Shown in pieces: positions 34,300 to 47,166 of a stretch of DNA of 64,000 nt. Position numbers and translations under genes: made by a program. Origin of the DNA: Aquatica leii (Eukaryota; Arthropoda; Insecta; Coleoptera; Lampyridae); contig CM069437.1 in the NCBI GenBank assembly GCA_035610365.1, positions 58,056,093 to 58,120,092 on the forward strand. Reading direction: 5' to 3'. Below the pieces are notes generated by a model that saw only the letters and a list, made by a program, of their open reading frames with translations, was not told the origin of the DNA and searched no databases. Numbering within the stretch: position 1 is the stretch's first letter; each line of letters opens with the position of its first letter.

Positions 34300-35889
34300 A
34301 ATAGTTTAGCATGAAACAACATTTTTGTAAGTTTACAAAAAAAACTAATTAGGTAGGTAGGTAGGTTGTGAAGCAGCACTTTTTTAAGTGCAAGTAAATA
34401 ATATTTCATTAATAACGACTGCTGTAAAAGCTGTTAAAACTAAAATTGTTTTTATGAAAGTAACATATATGGGGTATTTGCCGGTGCTTAATGAAGATGG
34501 GCGTAGATTATACTAAAAACTTTGTGACTGTTTGGAAAACTCAAAGGAAAACAATAGTAATATATTGGGTTAAATGCTCAAATATCAGTAAACCGTCATG
34601 CTAACTTCCAATTCCCATTACTAGAAGGCACATTATTGGTTAAATACACTTTCAACAATTTACCTTGAAAGTGTATTAATCTAAATCTGTAATTTAAATA
34701 AATTTTAAAAAAATATATGGGATAAGAAATACGGAATAAAAGCTTCATTGCCATTTAAATTCAACAACGTGCACATTTTTTTCGATTGAATACGTCTGAT
34801 TTTAATTAACATTTTTGTGTTCACTGTTTATATAAATTCTTTTGCGCAATACATTTGACGCACTGCACATGCGTTACAAGCTTTCTTCTTAAGTCATAAG
34901 CCATCTTGGGTGCGGTTTTCGCTGCAAAAGGACGTTTTCGTCCTGCACAACGTGCAGAAAATGTCCACATGTTAAATTTGAACGGTGGAATTCTGTGTTC
35001 GTCGTACGTAATAATAATCCGCTTTAGTCTGTTTTATTTGCGCTTTCGTTTCTTAAAGAAACCCGTAATCTAAAAGGGTTTTTTTTCTGTACGTACGAAC
35101 TGGAAGTTTTTTTGATATACGACTACGATTTCTGATTTATTTGATGCTTATCGATTCGTGTACGTATGAATTCGTTTATGGTTACGAAAATTTGGTTTGG
35201 ATACGTACGCCTTTTTACGATTTTGATGTATGAAATGCGATATTAAGATATGGTTTACGCAGCACGTTTGATGTTAGTCAAAACGTCGCTTTTACGAAGA
35301 ATTTCCGTTACGAATTATGATTTTCATGAGTGAAAATCGATAATTATTCATGGTTACGTCTGATGCAATTTGATTTGGATGTTGCGAATGAAGATTATCA
35401 TACGTTACGTTTGTTTTACGATGTTCTGGTTAATGGATCTGTACAAATATTAGATCAATCAGGATAAATACGGAAAATTTGGAAGTTAAAAATGCATTTC
35501 AAGAATTTCGTAATGTTGCGTCATCGCATGAATCAGATGAGAAACGCGTAATTCAATTAAGTCACGTGATGACCACGCCCAATGCGCTGAGGTTACAAAC
35601 AACATCAAGTGATAACTACCCTTCAATGACACATATGTAAATAACCTAATTAAGTATTAGTTTTAAGATTTGTTTATCTGCTTTTTTGGATTCAATATTT
35701 AACCATTATAAATATAATAAAAAATATTGTGGCGTCCAAATTATATTTCAAATTATGTCAAATTAGAATTGTAAATATTAGTGTACGATTAGAATACCCC
35801 GACCCTGGTTATAATTTGTATATGGCTCATCGCTCTAATTTAATGTTTGTGTGTTGTTTATATGTTAATAAAGCCATAAGAGACGGTGC
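34300..35889. other. intergenic stretch, low-complexity and hairpin words only
   Basis: A short GTAG run at 34349-34366 and small self-complementary words (GGACGTTTTCGTCC near 34929, then GCACAACGTGC) are the only features. No gene recognised. Confidence 0.4.
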
Positions 35890-36030
35890 ATTATTTCTAT
35901 TATTTTAATTATGTTATACGTTATAAAATGGCACGATTAAATATTATTAGTTACATAAATTTATAACGACTAAATTTTATAGCTGCCAGATTATAACGTA
36001 TAACATAATTAAGATAATAATAATAATGCA
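35890..36030. repeat. long hairpin, 39-bp arms
   Basis: Arms 35890-35928 and 35992-36030 are reverse complements with about three mismatches; the shared core is TTAATTATGTTATACGTTATAA. The loop is 63 bases. Probably a small palindromic MITE. Confidence 0.8.
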
Positions 36031-39000
36031 ATAATGCTTATTACTTTACTTCACAAGTATCGGAATCATACGAAACAATCGGAACAAAAAAACTCTCGAA
36101 TCATACACGCAACAAACATTCTCAAACATCAAATCATAGAGCGCTCCTTTCAAAATCAAAAACATACTAAGTGAGTCCTAAAGATACCGTAAGAAAAGAA
36201 TATAACATAACAGCTAATCGAATACCAACTTTCAAAAATATTTATCGTAAGGAAACTTTCGAAACGTAGCGAATAACAAAATAATTCAGATAAACAAATA
36301 ACCTTCAATACACTAAAACAGAACTGTACCAATAAAAATATAAAATTAACTTAAGATCACTATAGTCTGACACATTTGATAATAGGCAATCTAAGAAGAG
36401 GGAACTTCTGAGCTTCACGGCATCCACTCATAATGCTGTACACCCACAACTAAAACACTACCTAAAAATGCAAATAGGCAAACACAAACAATCGTTAAAT
36501 CAACTTACTTAATATAAAACGAACTTATTTACAGCGGACCAACAACTATACAAAAAAAACAAGAAACGTAAACAAAAACAAAAGGAAATCGAACAAGTCA
36601 AAACTATACTATACATATAAAAAAGAAATAACAGTTCATATTTCCTAAAATATGATCACTGATTTCATGTCCTGAAGGCCGAGCTTCTAAACAAGACAAA
36701 ACTTAAATTAACATAAAACAAAAGACAAAACATATTCATGTGAACTCTGTGTTTCACTTCGAATTTCATTTCACAAATTGTATTCGTAACCTAAAAGAAG
36801 AAAATTTCTTTTAAGACCTTAAAAAAACAAAATCAAACAAATTTCAACGTAATATACGGTACCATAACGAACCAATATCAAAAAACAAGGACTTAGCAGA
36901 AACGTAAGCAAAACAATCCACTTTTCTAAATGCAAAAATTCAGAATTCACACGAGCACACTCTACAATGGTGAAAATCCCAGGATTAAGCACAATCAAAA
37001 ATCAGTTGAAAGTTCTACAAATTGAGAAACATTCATTTCGAAATCATACGAATGCAAAACAAAATAAAAAGCACACAAGTTCAAATAGAATTCATACTCA
37101 ATAAAAGATCTAGCTCAATTTTCAGAAAATTCAAAATCTCTAAACAAAATCATAAATACTGAAGTCGTACACAGAATATAAATCATCACAACAATGTAAT
37201 CGTAGCCAAAGTTACAAATCAAAATCAATAACAAAATCAGATCAATCATATCAAACATTGTATTTCAAATCGTATCGTAAACTTAAATTGAATCGTATTT
37301 TACCTTCGTACTAACAAGTGATAAACCTTACATAACATATTAACATAGTTACAATACACAAAACAAAATGATAAAAACATAAACAAATCATATCAGATAA
37401 AACAAAATTCATAAAACATCAAATACAGAAAAATCAAATCAAAATTTTTAGTACGATAAAATTTTTTCTAGCCTCACACGATATGTGCCATTTATAACGA
37501 CTAATAATATAGATGTAACTAATGATAATAATATAAAACCAACAAAAATATAAGCAAGAAGCAAAACAAAAATAGAAGTAGATCATTGGTTCAAATAAAA
37601 CACAAATAATAAACTTAAAATAAAACCGTAATTAAAACAAAATAAAAAAAATTTGTGAACGTAAAGTTTAATTAAAATGAGGCAACATATTTCAAACTTA
37701 AATTCCCAATTCAAAGTTAGCAGAAATTTTCACAGGCTTTGCGCGCAAAATAAAATAATCTTAATTAAAATAAGTTCTTGTACTAATTGAATGCGTTTAA
37801 ACAATAAGCGGCAATAATTAACCACTTAATAAATTTAGTTTTGACGCAAATAGCAGTGAACTAGAAAACAATTTCTTAACATTGGGTTACTTAAATCCAT
37901 ACAAGTTATATTACAGGAAATAGAAACAAGAGAAACGCTTATGTAACACCACCGTATTATAGTTTCCAATGATAAGCATTTTCTATGAAAAAGAAAAAAG
38001 GTAGATGTAAGCATTTTATTTAGTTGAGTTGTAAAACTAATTATTACGTTAGGTTTGTTAACCGCCGTGGCAATCAGTCGTTGAATAAATAAATAAAAAT
38101 AAAGTTAAATTGAAACTTAGTTTTATTTTTAAAAACAAAATATTTCCAAAAGGAAATGTAACTTACATATATGATAAATATAAATCATCAAATCTTAACA
38201 CTCAAGAAATTTCATTATCTTTGTGAACTTGAATGTTTCAAACTAAGAGTTTGGAAACTGTTGTTATATACAAAAGTTTATAAATACCTTAATTTTTTTA
38301 ATCGGTGAGTGAACTGACCGGATAACATGCCTCAGTATCGTAACCATAACGGAAAGTAGATTTTGGCCGTAAAAGAATTGAAGGTTTCCAAATATGCTAT
38401 ACTGCTTGGTACAATACTAATAATCCGCCTAAGGCGTTGCTGAATCGCTTATCAAAAGAATGAAACTAAACACAATTCCCGTATAAACGTAAACTGATTT
38501 TTCGGTGTAGTTTGTAAACTGCTACATTAGCGCAGATTAAAACAAAGCTTTTACTAACTATTACCAAGCCATTTCGTACCAATACCACTCCCGAATTAAC
38601 ACAAAGCGAAAGGTTTTTAAAGCATAACGTTGCAACAAACACTAAAAGACAATTAATCCCCCATAATTTAAAACTGCAATCAACAGAAATAAAAAATTAA
38701 AACAAAACGTAATTTCACGCAAGTTTGAATGAGGTTTTTTACATTAAACTATAATTGTCTATGAATAAATGGAATGCACTAAGTGAGGGGCCTGTTACAC
38801 TTCGTTTTGTAAAAAAAAGTTGGCCTTGGAATATCATGACTTATATTTCGTTGTTGTGCACCTTCAACATTATGCTTATTATATTCTATAACCGTCTACA
38901 CATCATCAATTTTTGCAGTTTGTTTGTTTCTATTTTATTGATTTATATATTTTTACTTCAAGTGGATGTACAGCAACCTCACTGTTACTTTCTGAAAATT

Positions 39001-39149
39001 TTTCCATTTCTTCTATGTACTGTAATGCCTGATCAGAGGTATAAGTCTACGCAAATTATATATCTTGGTAAATTTTGTTAATTAATAAGAATTTTTAAAC
39101 GCTCTACGCACAAATTTATAACATATTGCGCTAATAGAGAAAGTAGATG
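36031..39149. other. A-rich, G-poor stretch then AT-rich DNA
   Basis: 36040-37660 is strikingly rich in A and poor in G on the plus strand, similar to the strand bias of the LTR/leader of the gypsy elements, but no LTR ends were found. 37660-39149 has no recognisable gene; an open frame at 38755-39081 has no family signature. Confidence 0.4.
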
Positions 39150-39410
39150 GATTTGTTAGAACAAAAATGAGAAAATTGGCCAAATACAGTTTTTATATCT
39201 CACCTAACATTAAATTAAATAAATACAAATCATGGCTGGAAGAAATAAGTGATAGCATTAAAACACAAAGAGAACCTATCCTTATTGCCAAAGATTTTAA
39301 TGCTGCCTCAAAATCATGGGGATTTAAAAAACTGACAAGAGAAGAGAGTTACTTGAAGACTTAGTAACTAAATTAAACTTTGTTATGTTAAAAATATAAT
39401 ATATTAAAAA
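39150..39410 (+). pseudogene. AP-endonuclease fragment of an R1/Jockey-type non-LTR retrotransposon
   Basis: YSFYISPNIKLNKYKSWLEE followed by REPILIAKDFNAASKSWGF, then after a frameshift RRELLEDLVTKLNF. This matches the Y.SP......F...L and I.GDFNA.S..WG..  RG..LE signatures of non-LTR endonucleases, with the Gly before DFNA changed to Lys. Only this part of the domain is left. Confidence 0.75.
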
Positions 39411-40042
39411 TTTCTAGTATAAAATTTGTCGTCGACACGCCCACTTGGTCGACTGCTAAATTTTTAAAAGCGCGATTTCATTCTTATTCCAGTAATGTTT
39501 TGTGCAACACAGAGCGGTGTCTACGCCTAACAAGCTTGCATCGTTAAGTTATTTCACGCGATTCCACGTGAATTTGCAATCAAATTTTGTGTCTGAGTGA
39601 AACCTTATTTGGGGTATGTGGTTATATAATATTTTTGTATTGAGGGATTAAATTGATTCCTTACCGGGTCGCTACACCTTCACCTGTGTCTCTTATCTGT
39701 GGAGCTGATAAATACTTGTTACAATTGGAAAATTTCTATGATGTCACGTAGCTGAAGCTCAAGGGGTTGAATACAATGTTATTGGAGGAAATAATTACCT
39801 AAGTTGCAAAATTAAATTACATGAAAGCTCGGCGCATTGCCTTATTTTAATGATCGTATGAATTAAAGACAAGATTTACTTGTGATAACACCGTATGTAC
39901 ATTTCTGTGTTAGTTTTTATATTACGTTTTAGGTAATACTGGTACAGAATTAGCTAATCTTTTATTGGATAATATACAATTGTAAGTATTGCATTTTCTA
40001 CTTTTATGAGTACTACTTTGTTGGTCATGTCGATTGTTAGAA

Positions 40043-41642
40043 TGACCCTCAAGTAACAAAGTGGTTTTATAATTCTTAAGTTAAAAAATTTTTCAATTTT
40101 ATTGTAGTTATGTTGTTGCTCTCTAAATGTAAAATGGTTCTATTAAAGTTGTCTGGAAGAATACTTTGTTATCCATTCAAAATTGTTTTTTAAATCGACG
40201 TTTAAAATATTTTTACAACAAAATTATAAAACTGCTTATGAGATAAGTATAAAAGTGTTTTGTAAACGTTTATATAATATTGGTTATAAGACATTCACCC
40301 CTTACAAATATTAATTGATTTATAATAGCTATGTCATTTATCACTTTAGAACTGTTTTATACAACTGTTTTAATAAAGTATATGACTACATTATATAATT
40401 GTTGTATTATTAATATTATATAACAATTTTGCCTTCTGCATCAGATTACTCACAACGGAAGTTCTAATATAACTGTTAATTAAACGGACACAAAGCCTCA
40501 GTTATAAAAATAAGAGAAAAGCAGTTACAAAGCAATATTGATATTAAAGCGCAAAGTTTTTGTGTTAAATATAGTTTAGGTCAGATATACTGGAGTAAGA
40601 GAAAACCACCTGATTTAACAGCATATCTACAACCGTTTGTCGAAGAAGCTAAAATAGTTCTTTCAGAAAGATTAATAATGAATGAATCGCAGTTTATTGT
40701 TTAGTTACGCTACTTTATATGTGATTCGCCTGCTCGACCACTTTCATTAACTATAATCACATTTTTAAAATACGATTCTGTGGTGTTAACTTTTACATAA
40801 ACTAAGGTAATTAAATTTGAACGTTTTATAAATTTTTTATATGCACCATAATTGTTGTGTAAGAATAAATTTGTTAATAAAAATGTTCTATGAAAAAGGG
40901 GCCATTTTGAAAATGTACTCGCATATATTTACATGGTCGTCATTCTCGAGAAACATAAAATTAACTTATATTTCACTACTTTGACGACAAAAACACATCA
41001 ATTAAAGCTTCTTATACTGGTATCTATCTACTATTGTGGTTTTATGATAAAAATTGAAATTTAAACTTTTTGTTTTTTATCTGATTTTTAAATTTTTGTT
41101 TAAATACTCATTAAACCTGCGGCGCACTTAAATTTTGCGACCTATCTACCTCATAATTGACAATGAAATTTCCTTCGTAGCAAAAAACCACGTCCGCGTA
41201 GATCTATCTCATTAAATTTCGTCTAAATAATATATACTTGTATACGTTGCCATTTTTTATGAAATAGCCATCAGTTTTAGTTTAAGTAAATAATAGGAAT
41301 AATTAAGTTCCGAAAAGTAGTACTTAATAACTGTTTGATTTTATTGAAGCTGCTCTACACTTCATCAAAACTATTGTAATCAAGAGCTAACCAACTATAA
41401 AATTTTTATAAAACTCTTTTGTAATTAATATATAACGTTTACATAACTATCCTATAACCGTGTTTTGTTGGCTTTATAAAACACGTTAAAAACGAATGTT
41501 TTATAAATATGTGTCCATTTTGGATTTATAGCTATTGTAACAACGTTTTAGTTACGTTTTAAGGACAAAAGGTGTTTTATAAATCTTGTTTTGTAAACGT
41601 TTTCTCAAACGTTATAAAATATAAAATTGTTACTTGGGACCA
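40043..41642. mobile_element. 1.6-kb inverted-repeat DNA element
   Basis: CAAGTAACAA at 40050-40059 faces TTGTTACTTG at 41626-41635, with weaker similarity outside (TGACCCT / TGGTCC). Subterminal copies of AACGTTTTATAAA-like words are frequent at both ends. It holds a 74-codon coding remnant at 40480-40704. Target duplications were not resolved. Confidence 0.55.
40480..40704 (+). pseudogene. short coding remnant in the 1.6-kb element
   Basis: 74 codons open between stops, containing SLGQIYWSKRKPPDLTAYLQ and PFVEEAKIVL. The KPPDL..YL.PFVEE phrase resembles the start of tnp2-like (CACTA-type) transposases, but the match is weak and I leave it unnamed. Confidence 0.35.
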
Positions 41643-41949
41643 TACATACATACTAGGTTGTAATCACAATTAATGTTAAAATCTTTGTTTGTGTCATATT
41701 ATTATCTGATTTAATTCTCTAGACCTTCGATTTTTGTATTCTTGTCATTTTATTTAAGAAAGTAAAGTCATTCCATCATTAAGTGTAAAAGTTAGATCTA
41801 TTAAGTCAGCTTGCTGTACGACGTGTTGCTTAGTCGAGAGCGTAACTTATACTTGGCCTGTTATATCAACCTATGTGATATTGTTTGCAAAGTTTATATA
41901 ACTATACTTACGTACCGTATTCGTTGTTTTTAACTACATTATGTGATTA

Positions 41950-41974
41950 AATATATATATATATATATATATAT
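41950..41974. repeat. AT microsatellite
   Basis: About twelve uninterrupted AT units. Confidence 0.9.
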
Positions 41975-42389
41975 TTTGTGTTATTACTTCTGTCGTGTTA
42001 TTTGTTCTTGTACAGCTGCGAGTAGATTTAAACGATGTCTCTCCAATTTAGTCCTTCGCTGTTTTGCCCGCCTTTTTAAATCTAGTTTATAATCTAGCAT
42101 TACGAAGTCTGTGACTCCATCTCCGAGAACAACTGAGTTAGCCGTTGTTTTCAGTTTTTGTTACAAACAACTTACATATACAAAACATCGATAATAAACC
42201 TACGATTAGATCTCACACTGACAAACGATGAGTTGAGTGCGCAAATACAAGAATGACACTTTAGTGACAAAGACCCACAGTGGACACATATATTTATTAC
42301 CAGATGCACAACGAAAATACTGAAAAAAAAAGTTGAGCACAAGCTGCAATCCAAAATCATTACACGAAGATAATTTTTTGGGTGAATTT

Positions 42390-42665
42390 TATGAAACCAT
42401 ATAAAAATGTAGAATTGAACCTACCACCAAACGATTAGTAAAAGCTATAATTAATGCACACAATAAAAGAAGCAAGAAAAAAGGAACTAAGGAAGGAGAA
42501 GTCTGGCGAAATAGAGACATTGCTCTAGCTAGGAATAAACGTGTTAACGGTACAAGGAAAATGGTAAGAGCAAGTGGAAATACAAATGTATACCAGGAAA
42601 ATAGGTTAATATACAAAAAAAGAGTTAAAAAAGAAAATTATAAACGCAACAAATTAAGAATGGAA
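42390..42665 (+). pseudogene. non-LTR retrotransposon linker fragment
   Basis: The reading RIEPTTKRLVKAIINAHNKR, then GEVWRNRDIALARNKRVNG and YQENRLIYKKRVKKENY, resembles the basic region between endonuclease and RT in R1/Jockey-type ORF2, where the RR.....Y+..R..++..I+.+K pattern is usual. Assignment rests on this pattern and on its position between the other fragments. Confidence 0.45.
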
Positions 42666-42879
42666 TAAGCTAACTGAAGAAATCTAAAGTGATATATAGA
42701 GAAATGCATATAGAATACTGGTTAAACGGTTAAAAACATACCCATTAGTGAATATACTTATTGAAGCAATAAAAAGTATTGTGGTAACTAATCAGGATAT
42801 ATATATTAAAATAATGGAGAAATTGCACTACAAGTATCACCTTTTGACGTTTTGCTGGTGTGTGTCGACATGGTCGAAT

Positions 42880-43200
42880 TCGTTTGTTACTAGAACCGAA
42901 AGGGTTCTGCAGAGATTCTGGGCGGGTGGAATGTAGTCGTACACCCATTGCACTACCTAGGTCTAATATTTATTTTATTTGGTAACGCGGTTCGATCATG
43001 GCTCATTTAGAACCGCAGCATTGCGCTCATTTGGGGATCTCTAGGCGGGTGGAATGTAGTCGTACACCTATTGCACATCCTAGGCCCGCTTTTTGGACCG
43101 GAGCATTTGGCTTGTTATAACGGTCCCGGACGGAAGCACTCTGAGTGGGTAGAATGTAGTCGTGCACCCGTTAAACACTTGGAGCTGACATTGGGTGGCG
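42880..43200. repeat. GC-rich tandem array of three two-hairpin units
   Basis: Each unit has hairpin A followed by hairpin B. Hairpin B (42924-42946, 43047-43069, 43147-43169) has a GGGTG/CACCC-type stem around an almost invariant loop GAATGTAGTCGTA. Hairpin A has a different stem each time, yet each is self-complementary: AGAACC/GGTTCT (42892-42908), GCGGTTC/GAACCGC (42987-43016), GGACCG/CGGTCC (43095-43126). Spacing between units is about 123 and 100 bases. Base composition is near 50% GC in a 30% GC neighbourhood. I do not recognise the family. Confidence 0.75.
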
Positions 43201-43667
43201 TTGTCAGGAACCTGAGCGGTCTGATTCTAATATTTGATTTCAGCAATAACCCAGCATGATTTGATGATCGCTCCATTTGAATTTTAGATATGTGTGATAT
43301 CTATTTATTGATCATTATTATCAAAAGCAAATAATTAATTGTAGTAAATGAATTGATAACGGGATGCTCAAACGAACTTTCTTGTTTAAGTTTGCAGAAG
43401 GTGAGAATTCAGTTCAGCCACGTCACTCCATCTCCAAACCATGCTTGGTTTTATGACCGATTATTAATCATGAAATGACTTAAAAGGTAATGTGACCAAT
43501 TATCGTTATGTTTACTATTACCTGACATTTAGTTAATCACTTATTAGCAATTGTAATTTTGATTAATTGTACGCCCTTAATTACCTTTTTGTGAGGTGCA
43601 TTTTTATTATCATCTGCATTGTTATTATTTGCATCGATTAAAATATAAAATAAAAAAAAAACGAATC

Positions 43668-44085
43668 TTAAATTTGCATCTTACATACATGAGTAACATT
43701 AGGTTGCAAATTGCACCGGAAAAAACCGAAGCGATCATGATAATGGGAAGAAAAACGTATGACAACTAAATTTGAATATACAAGGACCAACCAAAATTAA
43801 TCAATAAAGTAAAATATCTTAAGATGGTCTTAGATAAGCATTTTACTTATAAGGAACATATAACAGACGTCGTGAAGAGAGCAACTAGGACTATAGATGC
43901 ACTATCAAAGATAATGCCAAATACTCCAGGAGCTCTAACACTAAAAAGAATACTTTTGGCGGCATTTACACAGTCAATTCTCTTGTATAGAGCACAAGTA
44001 TAAGACAAACCAATAAAAAAAATATATATATAGTAAACCATTACAAACAACTTACCGTCGTATAGCCATTACAGTTTGTGCAGGA
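43668..44085 (+). pseudogene. C-terminal RT fragment of the non-LTR retrotransposon
   Basis: RLQIAPEKTEAIMIMGRK, KVKYLKMVLDKHFTYKEHI, DALSKIMPNTPGALTLKR, ILLAAFTQSILLYRAQV and then RRIAITVCAGYT follow the thumb-region pattern of R1/Jockey RTs (KTE...G, VKYLGV.LD..L....HI, ImpN..G). The text breaks at 44085 and the next part of such a protein is found at 58205. Confidence 0.78.
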
Positions 44086-44906
44086 TACACAGAGAGAAAT
44101 TTGTAATCACTAGTTATGAATGGTATGTTCATAAATTACACATTTAATAAAATTTATAAAATACGAATTATATTATGATGTTATGCGTAATACGCATACA
44201 ACATTCCTAAGAGTGCAATTTGTATGCGTTACGTATATTCATGTATTATGAATATGGTTTATAAATGTAATCAAGTTATAAATTGTTTTCATATTTTACT
44301 AGTTATCACTATAGTTATAATTAGATCTTAAGTTACAAACAGACCTTCTTATATTATGATACATCAGCAAAACCAGCAGAACATTTCACACGCAGATAGT
44401 TTGTGCATTGCATCATCTATAGAAGTAATTTTATCAACTGATTAAAAGGTAAGCAAAATGTAATACTGTTATATATTTCTGTTTTTTGAGTTCTAATGTT
44501 TGTATATTAATTATTTTCTGCGAATATACATAAGATACAAATATTAGTACTTATAACATATTCACATACAAATTAATAATTCTTGCGTAAGCTAGTAGGT
44601 ATACATTATGTAATATAACGAAAATATATTACATTATAAAGTATGTATTTGTATGAGGTGTACAAAATTAATTTGCCGTTTATCTTAAAGTGCGCATGCA
44701 ATGCGTTTTTATTTTAACTTGAATTGGAATTAGATATACGAGATGTTCAAAGTTATCTGTTTGTGATTGCTATTTTCATTAATATTAAAGCTACTAATTA
44801 GGTTAAATTAGCAAAGTTCAAACACTTTTTGTGGATTACAACAGTGCAATCAAAAAAAAAAACAATTGAACCTCAAATTTTATCAATATTCATAAACATA
44901 CAATTA
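44086..44906. other. AT-rich stretch with small palindromes
   Basis: Contains ATGCGTAATACGCAT (about 44183-44197), a perfect 15-base palindrome, and partly inverted words TTATGAAT/ATTCATAA. Probably small MITE debris; no gene. Confidence 0.4.
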
Positions 44907-45420
44907 TTTTAATGGGACACTATATATTTTTAGCTGTTTTAAAAATTTATAAACTTCTGAATAACAAATGTCGAACGCACTAATACTTTAAATCAAAAAA
45001 TAAATAAATGAGATGAGTTCCAAGTTTTAATATTCTAAATTTAAAATTCAAATTAAGTGCCTACTTCAAATTGTAACAAACGAAAAATCAACTTGAACCG
45101 AAGACACAGTTCAGCTAATTTATCCAATTTTCAAAAACGTTGCTTTGCTCGTGAAAACGTGTTTGTGCTCTAAACCTTACATTCCGTCTAGCACATAGAA
45201 TGGTTCTTCCTTAAATACGTTGCATAATTTCTCTGATTTTGTTTTGAAGTTTTAAAACATTACGGTATTGCTGCTTATACACTTTGTTTTTTGCAAAACC
45301 CTACAAAAACAATTAGTGGCGTTAGGTCCGGAGAACGTGTAGGTCAACGTATTTGATGTGTTTGTGCTTATCCATTTTTTATCAAAAGTTAAGATCTGTG
45401 AAGCAGCAAAAATTAATTAA
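44907..45420 (-). pseudogene. mariner-like transposase relic, C-terminal part
   Basis: On the minus strand, YVDLHVLRT..RH.LFL.GFAKNKVYKQQ and QNKIREIMQRI recall the P.RSPDLTP.DFFLWG.LK..VY signature of insect mariner-type DDE transposases, followed by a C-terminal stretch with LCARRNVRFRAQT. The end TTTTAATGGGACAC at 44907-44920 resembles the GTGTCCCATTAAA terminus of this group. Stops are numerous. Confidence 0.62.
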
Positions 45421-47043
45421 GGAAATCGCTGAAGATTTTTGATAGTAACTGAACATAAAGCTCTCCGGCTACACTACCCTGATAGAACACTGGTCCAAGA
45501 ACTTGCAAACCTATTATATCTCATTAAATGTTGAGACTAAATTCTTTTTAGAAATTTTCAGATTTACTATAAAAGGATTTTCTCTACTCCAATGATTTTT
45601 TTTGTCACACATGCTTGAATGTAAAAAAAAATATTTTTTTCATACCAAGTCTTAACTGAATTAGAAAAAGATTTGTCTGTCTATAGAACAAATTTAATTT
45701 TATCCTATTTTAAAAATACTTTCATAGTTCTAAATTATCTATACAACCTTAAAAAGTACAACGTACGTGAGCATTTATTGAATTCTTTCTCAAAATCACA
45801 TATGTTTTCAGAATATGGCATTTTTCTGTAAGTGTAAACGACATATTTTTATAAATTAAAAAGAAATATTAATTATTGAGTAGTAGTAAATTAAAAAATC
45901 AACAAACACTTTTTTATTTTGTTGCCGACAACCTACCGTTGCTTTACAGAAAATAAACATGGCTAGCTTGGGTACATTATGGTTAAATATCACAACTTTA
46001 AACGTCTTTCATTTTTTTTATTTTTAAATTAAAACTAGTAGTGCACAAACATTTCTTATTCAGAACTTTGTTTTCTTAAAATATTCAAAAACATATAGGA
46101 TGTTTCAAAAAAAAAAAATATTATTTTTAAGAATATTGCTAAAACTCGATGTTCAATTGTTTTTTTGATTACACTGTCGTAAGCTTTGCTAATCTAACGC
46201 AATTTGTATTTTTAATAAGAAGAAAGATAGCAATAGTGAACAGATTATTGTGGACACGTTGTTTGCTATATAAGTCTATATTAAGAATTTTAAAGTAAAG
46301 CCATTGTCCACAATATTTTAAACTACTTTTATATACTTGTTTGTATTGTGTCCATATGTTATGGTGAAATAATTAAATACTCCTAATTGCACAGTTTATG
46401 CAAGGATTGAAAATAGTAGCTTTTGCCTACACATAGGTATGCCTACTTTAGAAATAGGTACCTTTAAAAAATAATTTAATAAGTGTATTATTAACTTATA
46501 CATACATGTGTATACATATGTATGGTGAGATAGACCTGTATAAGCATTATTTTTAAAAACGTTAAATCATATAAGGCACAAAAAAATGATCACAAAAGCC
46601 TACACAAATAATCGAAAATGGCTTCGTGGCATTTTCAGAATATTTTGACATCTTGAAAAGTTGATTACAAGGTCTAGATTTTTTTAATAGCTCGTGAGAA
46701 ATGGTCAAAAATGTTTTTTCATTTTTTTTAGTTAGAATTAATTAAAAAGCGGTTTGAACACTTATTACTTATTTGTTTTATTTTTGCTACCTTTAGTAAA
46801 ATTTTAATTATTGTTTAGAATTTAACTTCAATGAAATATTTTTTTCACAAGTTGCTTATTTTCAGCAATACCATTTTTGATTTCTCGATTATTTGACAAT
46901 CTAAAGTTTTTAATATTTTAACACACATTTCATAAGTAGTCAACATTGCCGAGGAATGCCAATATATGAAATATTTCGTTTCTACAAGTAGACTTTTGTA
47001 ATTAATTTTGTTTTCAACTTTTTACAGTTAACATTTTAATTAT
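45421..47043. other. AT-rich intergenic DNA
   Basis: No gene or repeat end recognised up to the target duplication AACT at 47044-47047. Confidence 0.45.
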
Positions 47044-47047
47044 AACT

Positions 47048-47162
47048 TGTTACATGCCAAAGTTAAAACAATGTCACTGCCTGAAATGAGGTAACATAAA
47101 CGGTGTTGTGCCACTAGCTCAATGGAGAAGGGGTGAGTTATATTTAAAAGTTTCGTGATTGA
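47048..47162 (-). repeat. remnant of a third LTR
   Basis: 115 bp from TGTTACATGCCAAAG to GTGATTGA match the left part of the full LTRs (48075 and 55275) with two differences. After four filler bases the sequence jumps into gag at about 47167. Confidence 0.85.
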
Positions 47163-47166
47163 TTGA

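Noticed and set aside
38328..38450. Possible helix-turn-helix start (MPQYR...) of a transposase
   Set aside because: An early stop and no convincing helix pattern; too short to assign.
38755..39081. 108-codon hydrophobic open frame
   Set aside because: Low-complexity AT-rich translation without a family motif; looks like chance.
43071..43259. Open frame across the GC-rich hairpin array
   Set aside because: The frame is not shared by the three tandem units, so the conserved signal is structural and not coding.
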